Source: Anaerolineae bacterium
GTDB lineage: Bacteria > Chloroflexota > Anaerolineae > Aggregatilineales > Ch27
Reading direction: 5' to 3'
Length of the DNA: 64,000 nucleotides
NCBI GenBank assembly: GCA_013178165.1
Contig: JABLXG010000004.1
Span: 1 to 64,000, forward strand
The translations under genes and the position numbers were made by a program. Under the pieces are notes generated by a model. That model was given only the letters and a program-made list of their open reading frames with translations, ran no database searches and was not told where the DNA came from. Positions 25,227 through 35,720 of this stretch are shown one piece after another (the stretch's first letter is position 1; every line of letters starts with the position of its first letter).

Positions 25227-26162
25227 TCACCTCCCCTGCGCCGTCAGCAGGAATGGGATCAGCACGCTGCCGTACAGCGCCCACAGAGTCAGACTGGCGA
25301 CCAGCGCCAGCTTCGGCCAGCGGGACGCGAACAGGGCGAAGGCTGGCATGATCCCGTAGAGCGTGGCATACGGCACCACAAACTGCCAGGCGAACACGCC
25401 GATCACCGGATCACGCCGGCGCAGTGCCAGGATCGCCAGCACCGCCCCGATCGCCCAGGAGAGCGGGCGCGGCATCAGATTGGAAAACGCGATATTGATC
25501 CGTGCACCCCAGTCCCCCAGCGTGTTTTCCTGGATGTCGGCCACTATACCTCCCACCCAGCCCGGCCAGATCAGCAGCGCCGCCGCCACCACCGCCAGCA
25601 CCACCAGCCCTCCCCACAGCCATTCACGCGGCGAAAAGCCCAGCCATGCTCCCAACGCTGCCTGCGGCTTGACCAGTAGCAGCGGCCCGCTCCACACCGG
25701 CGGGATGAGCAGCCCGATTACGACGATCCACTCCAGGTTGATCTCCAGGGCCGTGTCGAAGGCAATGGCCGAAGTCAGGACGATCAGCATCGCCGTCAAC
25801 CCACCATCAAAGCGATAAATCAACGCTGTCAGCAGGCCGAAGTACAGAATCATCTGCAGCAGCACCGCCAGCGCCGTCGGCAGCAGGCCAAAAGGAATCA
25901 GCGGCAGGACCGTCCAGGGCACATATGGCCAGACCAGGGCACTGTATGGATCGGCCAGGTGGTGGACGGCCTGAGTGAACGTGTGCCGCTGGTCGGACCA
26001 CGGCTCGACGCCTGTCCACGCCCCGAAAGCCAGCGCTACCAACCACCAGACAATCGCCAGCGCCACCGCAATCAGCATCGCCCGTCGGAAGCCTGGCCGG
26101 GTCGCATATGCCGGGAGTCTGAAGCCCGTTTTGAGAGGGAAAATCGCCTGCATCATTGACAC
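25227..26162 (-). CDS. Polytopic membrane protein, tandem paralogue B
   Basis: The 311-residue protein aligns along its length with 24287-25222, sharing PYVPWT, LLQMILYF, DTALEINLEWIVVIGLL, PPVWSGPLLLVKPQ, ENTLGDWGARINIAFSNLMPRPLSWAIG and WQFVVPYATLYG. It has the same membrane-segment order. The stop codon lies 4 bases from the next start, so translation may be coupled. The first possible start is GTG at 26162, with in-frame ATGs at 26156 and 26153; no start has an ideal Shine-Dalgarno. An insertion sequence lies 67 bases upstream, in the terminator that once separated this gene from the ABC exporter. Confidence 0.75.
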   Translation of the reverse strand: MSMMQAIFPLKTGFRLPAYATRPGFRRAMLIAVALAIVWWLVALAFGAWTGVEPWSDQRHTFTQAVHHLADPYSALVWPYVPWTVLPLIPFGLLPTALAVLLQMILYFGLLTALIYRFDGGLTAMLIVLTSAIAFDTALEINLEWIVVIGLLIPPVWSGPLLLVKPQAALGAWLGFSPREWLWGGLVVLAVVAAALLIWPGWVGGIVADIQENTLGDWGARINIAFSNLMPRPLSWAIGAVLAILALRRRDPVIGVFAWQFVVPYATLYGIMPAFALFASRWPKLALVASLTLWALYGSVLIPFLLTAQGR

Positions 26163-26202
26163 GTTCTATGCGTGAAAACCCCTCCTCAGTCTACAGAAGA
26201 CG

Positions 26203-26227
26203 CCTGAAAATACAACAGCGGGCCACA
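26203..26227 (-). terminator. Split terminator: left arm and T tail
   Basis: CAGCGGGCCACA (26216-26227) is one arm of a 12-bp stem. Read on the minus strand it is followed by TTGTATTTTC. Its partner arm lies across the insertion sequence at 27651-27662. Confidence 0.8.
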
Positions 26228-26229
26228 AT
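26224..26229. repeat. Target-site duplication, left copy (CACAAT)
   Basis: CACAAT is present directly before the left inverted repeat and again at 27641-27646 directly after the right one. One extra base could be shared, so the duplication is 6 or 7 bp. Confidence 0.75.
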
Positions 26230-26296
26230 GGGGTGCATTCCAGATTGGGGGCAAGAAAGGGGTAGACTAGGGGGAACGCTAAGGAGGATAAGCCAA

Positions 26297-26679
26297 ATGG
26301 GACAATCAGACGGGGCGTTGCGGGCGGCGCTGCAAGCGCAAATGAGCGAGATACTCGATGCTTTACTGGCCGAGAAGACGGCAGCTGAGCAGATCACCTT
26401 GAGTGAGTAGAGCAATTGGTGACGGTGGCAGGGAAGAAGATGCAGGCGGTGTTGACGGCGGGGTTGGTGGAGCAGGCGAGCGAGGAAGACCGGTCAGCGG
26501 CGGGGCCAGTGTGTGCGCATTGTGGGCAGGCCATGCACTACAAGGGACAAAAGGGGAAGTACGTAGTCACGGCAACAGGGGGAGTGCAGGTCAAGCGGGC
26601 CTATTACTACTGCAAGACCTGCCGGGCGGGTGTTTTTCCCCCTGGATCAGCGATGGGGACTGGGAGCGAGCCAGTATAG
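26297..26679 (+). CDS. Transposase N-terminal segments (ISKra4), in two frames
   Basis: A 37-codon segment starts at ATG 26297 (AGGAGG upstream) and ends at a stop at 26408. The next segment, in a frame one base back, runs from about 26407 to 26679 and encodes the Cys-rich N-domain (CAHCGQAMHYKGQ, YYYCKTC). In related transposases such segments form one protein, with LSE joining VEQLV. An ISKra4 product would therefore need a -1 shift near GAGTAG at 26405-26410. This could be programmed or simple decay. Confidence 0.7.
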
Positions 26680-27613
26680 TGAGCGACTGAGCAAGCAAAT
26701 CGTGTGGCTGAGCAGCCTGTTGCCCTATGCCCAGGTGAGCCAGGTCATGGCGTGCATTGGGGGGCAGACCATCGGTCAGACCAATGCCTGGCGTGAGACC
26801 CAGCACCGGGGGGCACAACTGCAGGCGGAAATGGCCCGCCGACAGGCTGCCCTGCGGCCTGAGCGCATCGTGCCCAGCAATGCTCGCCAGGACCATCAGC
26901 GGCTGAAAGGGGTGAGCCTAGATGGCGGGATGGTGCATGTGCGTGGCGAGGGCTGGAAGGAGTTTAAAGTCGGGGTAGTCTATGATCTGGGCGTCCGTGA
27001 TGGGTATGATGTGCGGAGTGGGGAAGCCGCTGCGCAGCCCTGCGCGGAACAGAGCCACTACACGGCAGTGCTGGGTGACGTAGCCCGCTTTTCCCCGGCT
27101 TTGTGGGAACTGGCCGCAGCTCATGACCTGTTGAATGCCGCCCGCAGCAGCGTCACCGCTGACGGGGCCGAGTGGATTTGGAACCTCTGTGCCGACATAT
27201 TTCCCGACAGTGTCCAGATTGTCGATTGGTACCATGCCACCCAACACCTGGCTGAGGCGGCGCAAGCCCTCTTCCCTACCGCGGAGGCCCAGGCGATAAG
27301 CTGGTATCACCAGGCCCAGGACCTCTTGTTCTACGGCCAGGCCTGGCGCATCGTTCAGACCTTGCACCAGGCGGGATTACCAGACCTGGCGCTGTATTTC
27401 GAGCGGCACCAACGTCGTATGCGCTACCACGAGTTTCGCGAAGACGGCTGGTTGATTGGGTCTGGCCCTGTTGAAAGCGGCATCAAACAATACCGAACCC
27501 GCCTGGCCGCTTCCGGAATGCACTGGTCTCGCCCAGGTGTGGAGCGGATGCTTGTCCTGCGTTCCGCGGTCTTGAGCCATGACTTCGATGACCTCTGGGC
27601 TGCCGCAGCTTGA
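26630..27613 (+). CDS. Transposase catalytic segment (ISKra4 family)
   Basis: This frame gives 327 residues covering FPLDQRWGLG to the C-terminus. The catalytic triad is visible as Asp in SLDGGM, Asp in IVDWYHATQH and Glu in GSGPVESGIKQ. The preceding Cys-domain segment is in the previous frame; the frames overlap at T5C5 (26633-26642), where a +1 shift would join GVF to PLDQRWG. The listed start is only the frame's first possible initiator; the natural protein probably begins upstream. Confidence 0.85.
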   Translation: MFFPLDQRWGLGASQYSERLSKQIVWLSSLLPYAQVSQVMACIGGQTIGQTNAWRETQHRGAQLQAEMARRQAALRPERIVPSNARQDHQRLKGVSLDGGMVHVRGEGWKEFKVGVVYDLGVRDGYDVRSGEAAAQPCAEQSHYTAVLGDVARFSPALWELAAAHDLLNAARSSVTADGAEWIWNLCADIFPDSVQIVDWYHATQHLAEAAQALFPTAEAQAISWYHQAQDLLFYGQAWRIVQTLHQAGLPDLALYFERHQRRMRYHEFREDGWLIGSGPVESGIKQYRTRLAASGMHWSRPGVERMLVLRSAVLSHDFDDLWAAAA

Positions 27614-27650
27614 CCCTGCCCCCAATCTGGAATGCACCCCCACAATGACC

Positions 27651-27662
27651 TGTGGCCCGCTG
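27651..27662 (-). terminator. Split terminator: right arm
   Basis: TGTGGCCCGCTG is the perfect complement of 26216-26227. In the pre-insertion sequence the arms were separated by 6 bases (ATGACC), forming an intrinsic terminator 26 bases after the ABC transporter stop. The insertion sequence now separates them by 1.4 kb. Confidence 0.8.
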
Positions 27663-27687
27663 TCCCTGTAGCTGCCTGTGGAAAGCC

Positions 27688-29687
<2,000 letters not shown>

Positions 29688-29688
<1 letters not shown>

Positions 29689-31652
29689 TACGCCACCTCC
29701 TGACCGGCAGTCAGAACCGCCGATTCGTCGTCATCTGCCAGCGTGGTATCTTCCACCAGTTGCGAGGTGTAGATCTCCGCGTAAAGTTCGCTGCTTTCCA
29801 GCAGGTCCTCATGCTTGCCTGCCGCCACGATCCGGCCCTTGTCCAGTACCAGAATCTGATCGGCGTTGACCACGGTGCTGATGCGTTGGGCAATCACGAA
29901 GCTTGTGCGTCCCTGCATCAGGCCTTTGAGCGCCTGCTGGATGTAATACTCGGTGGTCACATCGACGCTACTCGTTGAGTCATCCAGAATCAGGATGCGC
30001 GGGTCCATCAGCAGGGCGCGGGCGATGGCAATGCGTTGCTTCTGGCCGCCGCTGAGCGTGGAGCCGCGTTCGCCAACCAGCGTGTCATAGCCCTGCGGGA
30101 ATTCCATGATAAAGTCATGGGCTGCTGCAGCACGCGCCGCCGCCTCGATCTCTTCCTGGGAGGCATTGGGCCGCCCGAAGGCGATGTTCTCGCGGATGGT
30201 GCCGCTGAAGAGCGTGGCCTCCTGCAGAACAATGCCGATCTGGCGGCGCAGGCTGGCGATGGTCACATCGCGGATATCCTGCCCGTCGATGGTGATCCGG
30301 CCTTCAGAGACATCGTAAAAGCGCGGGATCAGGTTGATGATTGTGGTCTTGCCGCTGCCGGTTGCGCCCAGCAGGGCCACTGTCTGGCCCGGCTCCGCCA
30401 CAAAACTCACATCATTCAGCACCGGCTCCCCGCTTTTGAAGTAGCGGAAAGTGACGTGTTCAAAGGCTACCCGCCCCTTGATCGGTGGCATTTCCACGGC
30501 GCCAGGCCGGTCAGTTACCTCGTTCTCAGCGTCCAGGATGTCGAACACGCGCTGGGCGGAAGCTGCCGCCTGGGACATCAGCGAGACAATCATGCCCAGC
30601 TGGCCGAGCGGGAAGAACACATACATCAGGTACAGGCTGAACTTCTGCCACTCGCCGATTGTCAGCGTGCCGTACACAATCTGCTGCCCGCCAAAGTACA
30701 GTACGGCGACCTGGCCCAGGCTGGCGACCAGAAAAACCACCGGGAACAGGAAAGAAAACACGCGGGCCACCTTGAGCGCCTGTTGCAGGTGGGAATCGAC
30801 CGCCGACTCGAAGCGAGCCTGTTCCTTTGGCTCCTGCACGAAGGCTTTGACCAGCTTCAGCCCGGCCAGATTCTCCTGGAGGACGGTATTCAGCGCGGAA
30901 AGGCGCTTTTGCAGTTCGCCGAATAACGGCTGAGCCAGCATGCCAAAGACCAGGAATAGCACCAGCGCAATCGGCAGCGTGGGTAACACGACCAGCGTGA
31001 TCTGCCAGTTGGTGGTCAGCAGGATGAGCAACGTGGCTACCAGCAAGAGAATGGATTCCAGGAGCATCGTTAGCCCCTGGCCGATGAACAGGCGCAGCCG
31101 TTCCACGTCATCGGTGGCGCGCACCATCAACTGGCCGGTCTGGTTGCGGTCGTGGTAGCTGAACGACAGGCGCTGGATCTTCTCATAGAGTTCGTTGCGG
31201 AAATCATAGGCCAGGTACTGGGAGAGTTTTTCCGCAAAGTAGCCGCGCAGGAAGGAGAACGTCGCCCGTGCTACCGCAAAAGCGATGATTGCCGCCAGCG
31301 CTCCCAGCAATGCCGAAAAGGCGGTGTCGGCGTCTCTCTGCAACTGATCGAGGGTGGTGCCCATTGCAGTCGCGGCCAGCCCCCGTGCCAGCAGCGGCAA
31401 CTCCAGCACGCGGTGGGCCACATACCCGCTGGTGATGGCATCCATGATGTTCTGGATCAGTTGCGGGATGGCCAGTTGCGCCAGCGTAGCCACCACCAGA
31501 CTACCGTAGGCCACCAGCGCCATCTGCCGGAACCGCCCGATGTAGCGTATCCCGCGCATTAACTGGGGGAAGCTACTCGGCGGGCGGGCGGCCCCGGTCG
31601 AGTCTCCGCGCATGCGTTTTCTTGAAGGTGTTTGTACCGTGATCTCAGCCAA
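29688..31652 (-). CDS. ABC exporter half-transporter, subunit A
   Basis: The protein is about 654 residues, with a six-helix membrane domain (roughly 45-345) and an ATPase domain carrying Walker A GATGSGKTT, the canonical LSGGQKQ signature, Walker B ILILDDSTS and H-loop IAQRIST. The Glu after Walker B is replaced by Asp, and the H-loop His by Gln. Together with subunit B this looks like a heterodimeric exporter with one degenerate and one consensus ATP site. The start is taken as TTG at 31652, overlapping the MarR stop with a GGAG before it; an ATG at 31613 lacks a Shine-Dalgarno. Confidence 0.88.
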
Positions 31653-32148
31653 GGTCTTCCGTCTCCGTGTCGTGTGTTGCGTCCACTTCTGTCTGATCCA
31701 CCGCCTCGCCCAGGTTGGCGCGGAGGCGCTCCAGCAGGGCGCGCAACTGATCGCGCTCCTGGGCGCTAAACCCGGCAAAGGCAATCTGTTCGATCTCCGC
31801 CATGATTGCCGGGAAAATCCGCATCATGGCCTGCCCCTCGTCCGTCAGGTGGATGAGCATCGCCCGTGCATCAACAGGGTGTGGTGTGCGCTGCAGCAGG
31901 CCGTCGCGCTCCATATCACTTAACAGGCGGCTCATGCTGGCTGCCGTCACACCCAGGCAGCGGCGCAACTCGGCAGCTGTGACGCCCTCAGTATGGTGGG
32001 CCAGGTGCCCCAGAACCATCCCCCGCGACCGGTTGAGACCGGCGGCCTGGGTGCGGCTTTCAACGGCCCGACCCAGCATGCGCACCGTGTGAAACAGCTG
32101 ATAGGTGATGCTATCCACCGCAAACGGCGGCGGAGGCGGTCTACGCAT
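31645..32148 (-). CDS. MarR-family transcriptional regulator
   Basis: The 167-residue protein has the MarR winged-helix core: LGHLAHHTEGVTAAELRRCLGVTAASMSRLLSDMERDGLLQR and the wing DARAMLIHLTDEGQ. It is the first gene of an operon with both ABC genes, so it probably represses them and is relieved by the exported drug or lipid. An imperfect palindrome overlaps its promoter. The start ATG at 32148 follows GGAGAGG. Confidence 0.92.
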   Translation of the reverse strand: MRRPPPPPFAVDSITYQLFHTVRMLGRAVESRTQAAGLNRSRGMVLGHLAHHTEGVTAAELRRCLGVTAASMSRLLSDMERDGLLQRTPHPVDARAMLIHLTDEGQAMMRIFPAIMAEIEQIAFAGFSAQERDQLRALLERLRANLGEAVDQTEVDATHDTETEDLG

Positions 32149-32174
32149 GGGCCTCTCCTTCCAGGCGCCCGGCG

Positions 32175-32212
32175 AGAGTAGATTGATATAGTTAGTTAGT
32201 CAACTAATCAAC
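32175..32212 (-). promoter_or_regulatory. MarR promoter and overlapping palindromic operator
   Basis: On the minus strand TTGACT (32198-32203) and TACTCT (32175-32180) are separated by 17 bp. An imperfect palindrome with arms GTTxxTTAGT and ACTAAxxAAC spans 32191-32212, covering the -35. This is a typical location for a MarR operator (autorepression). Confidence 0.65.
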
Positions 32213-32483
32213 CGGCGGTATCATAGCATGGTTGGCCGGTCGAGTCTAGCCTCTGGCGGCGACTCTCATCGGGCGCTCATCCTGGCCGGGTGTCGGACAA
32301 GAAAGCTCCAGGCGCACGGCCCGGAGCCTGAAATAAGTTCTTCAAACCGAACTATTGTGGCAGTTCCGATGAATACAGCAGGCGCGATGAACCGAGGCCT
32401 GCTTATCCCAGGAGATCACCAGCGTCAATGAGGCGATGGCAAGACAGCCGCCGGGATCATGGCCACCGGTATTCCTTGCCCGT

Positions 32484-33752
32484 TTATTGACTCAGGAGTA
32501 CCTTAGCGTTGTCACCGTACTGCAAAGCCCGCTTGGCGCGATCCGGGTCGATCTGGCGCAACCGGTCATAGGCCAGCCGGGCCTCGTCGCGTCTGCCGGC
32601 CTTGACATACACGTCGACGGCCTGGTTCAGGTGAGCGGGATTCTGTGTGTCGGTTTGCATGAGCTTGTCCACCATGTCAATGGCGTCAGCGATTCGACCA
32701 TCCATTTCATAATCGATGGACAGGTTAACGATGTAAGACGGATCATCAGGTACCAGCTTGAGGACACGTTCGCCGATCTGGATAGCTGCCGCAAAGTCCC
32801 CTTTGCCAAAATACAGCTTTGCGAGCTGGTTAAGGAACCAGGCCTGTATCTCGGCGCTGGCCTTGATCTGGTCAAGCTCCAGAATCTTGCCGATAAGCGG
32901 TTCTATCTTGGGGATGGCCTCTTCTTCCCGATCGACCATCCCGTAGTAATCTACCATCGACGCCGTGGCGAAGATGATGTCTTCAACGTCGGTGAAGGCA
33001 GTCAGATTGTCGTTGAGCAGCCGATACACAACGTCAACCCCAACTTCGACTCCCGCCTGTGCCACCACTGCCGCCGAACTGAGCAACTTGGGGCTTGGGC
33101 CGAAGACCATTTCAAGGCGGGGAAGGAGCGCCACCATCACCCGGAGATCGCCCCGGTCCAGCGCCCGCTGGAATCGTTCGTACGGGTTACCCAGCAGATC
33201 GTCATCGGGTTGATCCGCCCCGGCAATTGAGGGCGTCGCCACCTGCGACAGCTTCCGCTCGATGCGGTCGATCGCCGCCGCCAGTGTGGCCAGCGAGACG
33301 CCTGTGCCGCGGCGACCATAAGGAGCATCACTGCTTTCCTCGATCTCCCTGACAAAGGAGACAATTTCCTTCTGTACTGCATGGGCAACCCGTGCCTGGG
33401 AGATATCGTCATACATGATGGTTCTGATAGGGGCGACATCAAAGGGGATTGGATCGCCTTTGCGAATCAGGTGAATGTAAGGCTTGCCTGTCTCGTGGCG
33501 GCGACCCATTTCGTAGTAGACATTCGGGTTGTGTCCCGTCAGGACGATAATGCATAACTCGGAATCCTGAATGAGCTGAATGATCTCATTCGTGATCGCC
33601 TTGGCTCCCTTGAGCCGATCCACGCGGATCACCTCAAACCCGACAGGCTCAAGCGCCGGGGTGATGACCAGATCGAGGAGGGTATCGGCTTCTTCTCGTA
33701 CCGGTGAGCCTTCGTCGCCAATGGGGGAGATCACAAAGCACTTCTTAGCCAT
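32484..33752 (-). CDS. TIR-like/nucleotide-hydrolase-like domain fused to TPR-like repeats
   Basis: The 422-residue protein starts with CFVISPIGDEGSPVREEAD and continues to GHNPNVYYEMGRRHE. That is the pattern of a TIR-like/nucleoside-deoxyribosyltransferase-like fold; the Glu in YYEMG (Glu81) sits where a catalytic Glu is expected. Residues about 150-190 are a linker, and from about 240 the protein is helical with TPR-like pairs (EIQAWFLNQLAKLYFGKGDFAAAIQIGERVLKL). Such fusions occur among stress and immunity effectors. Neither substrate nor partner is visible. It is monocistronic, in a low-GC pocket (33780-33860). A weak hairpin-and-T-run lies upstream. Confidence 0.65.
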   Translation of the reverse strand: MAKKCFVISPIGDEGSPVREEADTLLDLVITPALEPVGFEVIRVDRLKGAKAITNEIIQLIQDSELCIIVLTGHNPNVYYEMGRRHETGKPYIHLIRKGDPIPFDVAPIRTIMYDDISQARVAHAVQKEIVSFVREIEESSDAPYGRRGTGVSLATLAAAIDRIERKLSQVATPSIAGADQPDDDLLGNPYERFQRALDRGDLRVMVALLPRLEMVFGPSPKLLSSAAVVAQAGVEVGVDVVYRLLNDNLTAFTDVEDIIFATASMVDYYGMVDREEEAIPKIEPLIGKILELDQIKASAEIQAWFLNQLAKLYFGKGDFAAAIQIGERVLKLVPDDPSYIVNLSIDYEMDGRIADAIDMVDKLMQTDTQNPAHLNQAVDVYVKAGRRDEARLAYDRLRQIDPDRAKRALQYGDNAKVLLSQ

Positions 33753-33923
33753 GTTCCTAGCCCTCCTGCTCTGGTAATTGCGGGACGAAAAGATAACGAT
33801 CAGCGCAGTTCTTTAGCCTTCAGTAAGAAGACTACAATACATTTCAAAAAAAGACAAACTGTGCTGCAGAGCATCAGCAGGGAGCCAACAGGCCCTGTTG
33901 TCCGGTCAGGACTGCCCAGCCGC

Positions 33924-35720
33924 TCACTCTTCCAGCGGCAGGCTCTCCAGGTAGCGGATCAGGCGCTCGATATCGGTCAGGGGCAGCGTTTTGACCAGCG
34001 CGTGCGGACCATCATCGACTTTGAATACTTCAAACAGCGTCGGCGCGCGGCCATCGTGATAGTAGGGCGCACTGTCCCACAGCCAGCGCAGGGATGGCGT
34101 GTTGACCGGCCCCTGGCCCAGATCGTGCGCCAGCCCGTCCGTGTACAGCGGCGGTGGATGGCATTCGGCGCAGCCCTGGGCCAGCCAGACTTCCTCGCCG
34201 GCCAGCACTTCCTGCGGCGGGATGCGCAGGGCGTTGCGCCCCGGCCCGCTGAGGGTGTTCAGGTAAGCCACCAGCGCATCCAGGTCGGGGGAGCGCCCGG
34301 CGTTCGGCTCGCCCAGCGGCGGGTGCGGGACGCCGTCGATCAACCCGTCACCATGCTGCACCATCCGGAAGAACAGGTCAAAGTCGGCTAACTCATCGTA
34401 TTCCCCGCGCCAGCCCCAGGGAGCTGTCTGGGCCACATTATAGAGCGACGGTGTGTTGCGCGGCCCGCCGGGGAAGCCAACCCACACCTGGCTGTCATCC
34501 GCGCCGTCAAAGTGGCATGTCGCGCAGCTCAAGCGGCGATCTTCAGAAAGCCGTTCGTCCGCGCTGCTATAGAATAGCTGCGCTCCGATCAGCAGGTCGA
34601 TGGGCATCTGCAATTGCGTAGCCGGGAGGGTATCTACCCGCTGCAGAAAGGCTGTTTCAATCACCGAGATCGTGCCATCCAGCGCGTTGTAAACGTAAGC
34701 CCACCGGCCGTCAGAGGTTGTGACAATCCCGCGCGGATTGTTGCCCACCGGGATGTTGGCCACAGCGAAGCCAGTCGCCAGGTCGATCACGGAGACGTCG
34801 TTACTGCCAGCGTTGACCACCCATAGCCGCCGCCGCGCCCGGTCAAAGAGCAGGTCAAATGGCAGGCTGACCGGCCGGTCAGCCACTCCCAGCGCCACAC
34901 GGTCCTGACGTAACAGGCGCATATCGCTCAATTGAAAGGCATTGACCACCGGGAAGACTGTCGTGTCGAAGGTCAGCACCGGATTGGCAGCGTTGGCCCG
35001 CGTCGCTGGCACGTAAGCCCGTCCGTCGAATGGGCTGACCCATACCGTTGGCGATAGCCGGGAATCCGGGGTGCCGCGCACAGTGTCGGCGACCTGGCCG
35101 GTGGGACGGTACAGCAGGGAAAGCGCCCCGTCCTTGAAATGGGTCACATACAGGAAGTCGCCCCACAGCGCCAGACCGGCGGGGGAATCGGGCACGGGCA
35201 GTGTGCGCAACACCCGCCGCGAGGCAACATCGATTTCGGCCACGGCGTCATCGCCCTGCAGGGTCACGTACAGTGTTGCCCCGTCGGTCACCACACCCCA
35301 CGGCCACAATCCCACCCGGATAGTGTCGGTCAGGGTGAAGGTGTTCAGATCAATCAGGCTGACCGTGCCTGCTGTGCGGGAGGTAACCGCCATCCAGGTC
35401 TGATCCGGCGAGACGGCCAACCCGCGCGGGTCGCCGCCGATCGGGATTTCCACCCGGATTTCCTTGCGAGCCAGGTCGACAACCGACACTGTGCCGCTGA
35501 AGGCGTTGGCTGTCACCGCGTAGCGCTGGTTGCCGACCAGGGCGATCACCGTGTTGCGGAAGACGCGCGTCGCGTTGGGGTCAGGCAGCGCGTAAAGCGG
35601 GCGGGGCGTCGGCGTGAAGCTGGCCTGCGCCTGCGCCGGGACGCCCGGCAGCAGCGCCAGCATGATCAGCAGGAGGCCGCCCGCCAGCAACGCGGGCACC
35701 AACCATGGTTTCCCAGTCAT
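33924..35720 (-). CDS. Secreted di-haem cytochrome-c-peroxidase-like protein with YVTN beta-propeller
   Basis: The 598-residue protein has a signal peptide, then a YVTN-type beta-propeller (about 55-365, repeats like VSVVDLARKEIRVEIPIGGDPRGLAVSPD). A C-terminal part holds two c-haem motifs, CATCH (Cys399-His403) and CAECH (Cys517-His521). The second half resembles MauG/di-haem peroxidase modules. It is probably periplasmic or extracellular, in electron transfer or oxidative modification. Its start codon overlaps the stop of the giant secreted protein upstream by 4 bases, so the two are translationally coupled. Confidence 0.85.
   Translation of the reverse strand: MTGKPWLVPALLAGGLLLIMLALLPGVPAQAQASFTPTPRPLYALPDPNATRVFRNTVIALVGNQRYAVTANAFSGTVSVVDLARKEIRVEIPIGGDPRGLAVSPDQTWMAVTSRTAGTVSLIDLNTFTLTDTIRVGLWPWGVVTDGATLYVTLQGDDAVAEIDVASRRVLRTLPVPDSPAGLALWGDFLYVTHFKDGALSLLYRPTGQVADTVRGTPDSRLSPTVWVSPFDGRAYVPATRANAANPVLTFDTTVFPVVNAFQLSDMRLLRQDRVALGVADRPVSLPFDLLFDRARRRLWVVNAGSNDVSVIDLATGFAVANIPVGNNPRGIVTTSDGRWAYVYNALDGTISVIETAFLQRVDTLPATQLQMPIDLLIGAQLFYSSADERLSEDRRLSCATCHFDGADDSQVWVGFPGGPRNTPSLYNVAQTAPWGWRGEYDELADFDLFFRMVQHGDGLIDGVPHPPLGEPNAGRSPDLDALVAYLNTLSGPGRNALRIPPQEVLAGEEVWLAQGCAECHPPPLYTDGLAHDLGQGPVNTPSLRWLWDSAPYYHDGRAPTLFEVFKVDDGPHALVKTLPLTDIERLIRYLESLPLEE

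Larger units (their letters stand above)
26230..27640 (+). mobile_element. ISKra4-family insertion sequence
   Basis: The 1411-bp element is bounded by perfect 24-bp inverted repeats (26230-26253 and 27617-27640, beginning GGGGTGCATTCCAGATTGGG). It is flanked by CACAAT duplications. Its transposase carries the zinc-ribbon-like CAHCG..CKTC start and the DDE triad typical of the ISKra4 family. It inserted into the loop of the ABC exporter's terminator hairpin. The ends are intact, so the copy is probably recent. The reading frame changes twice within the gene. Confidence 0.9.

Noticed and set aside
33780-33860. Strong terminator before the TIR-like gene
   Set aside because: The A/T run is accompanied only by a 5-6-bp stem placed 8 bases away, too weak to list as a terminator.
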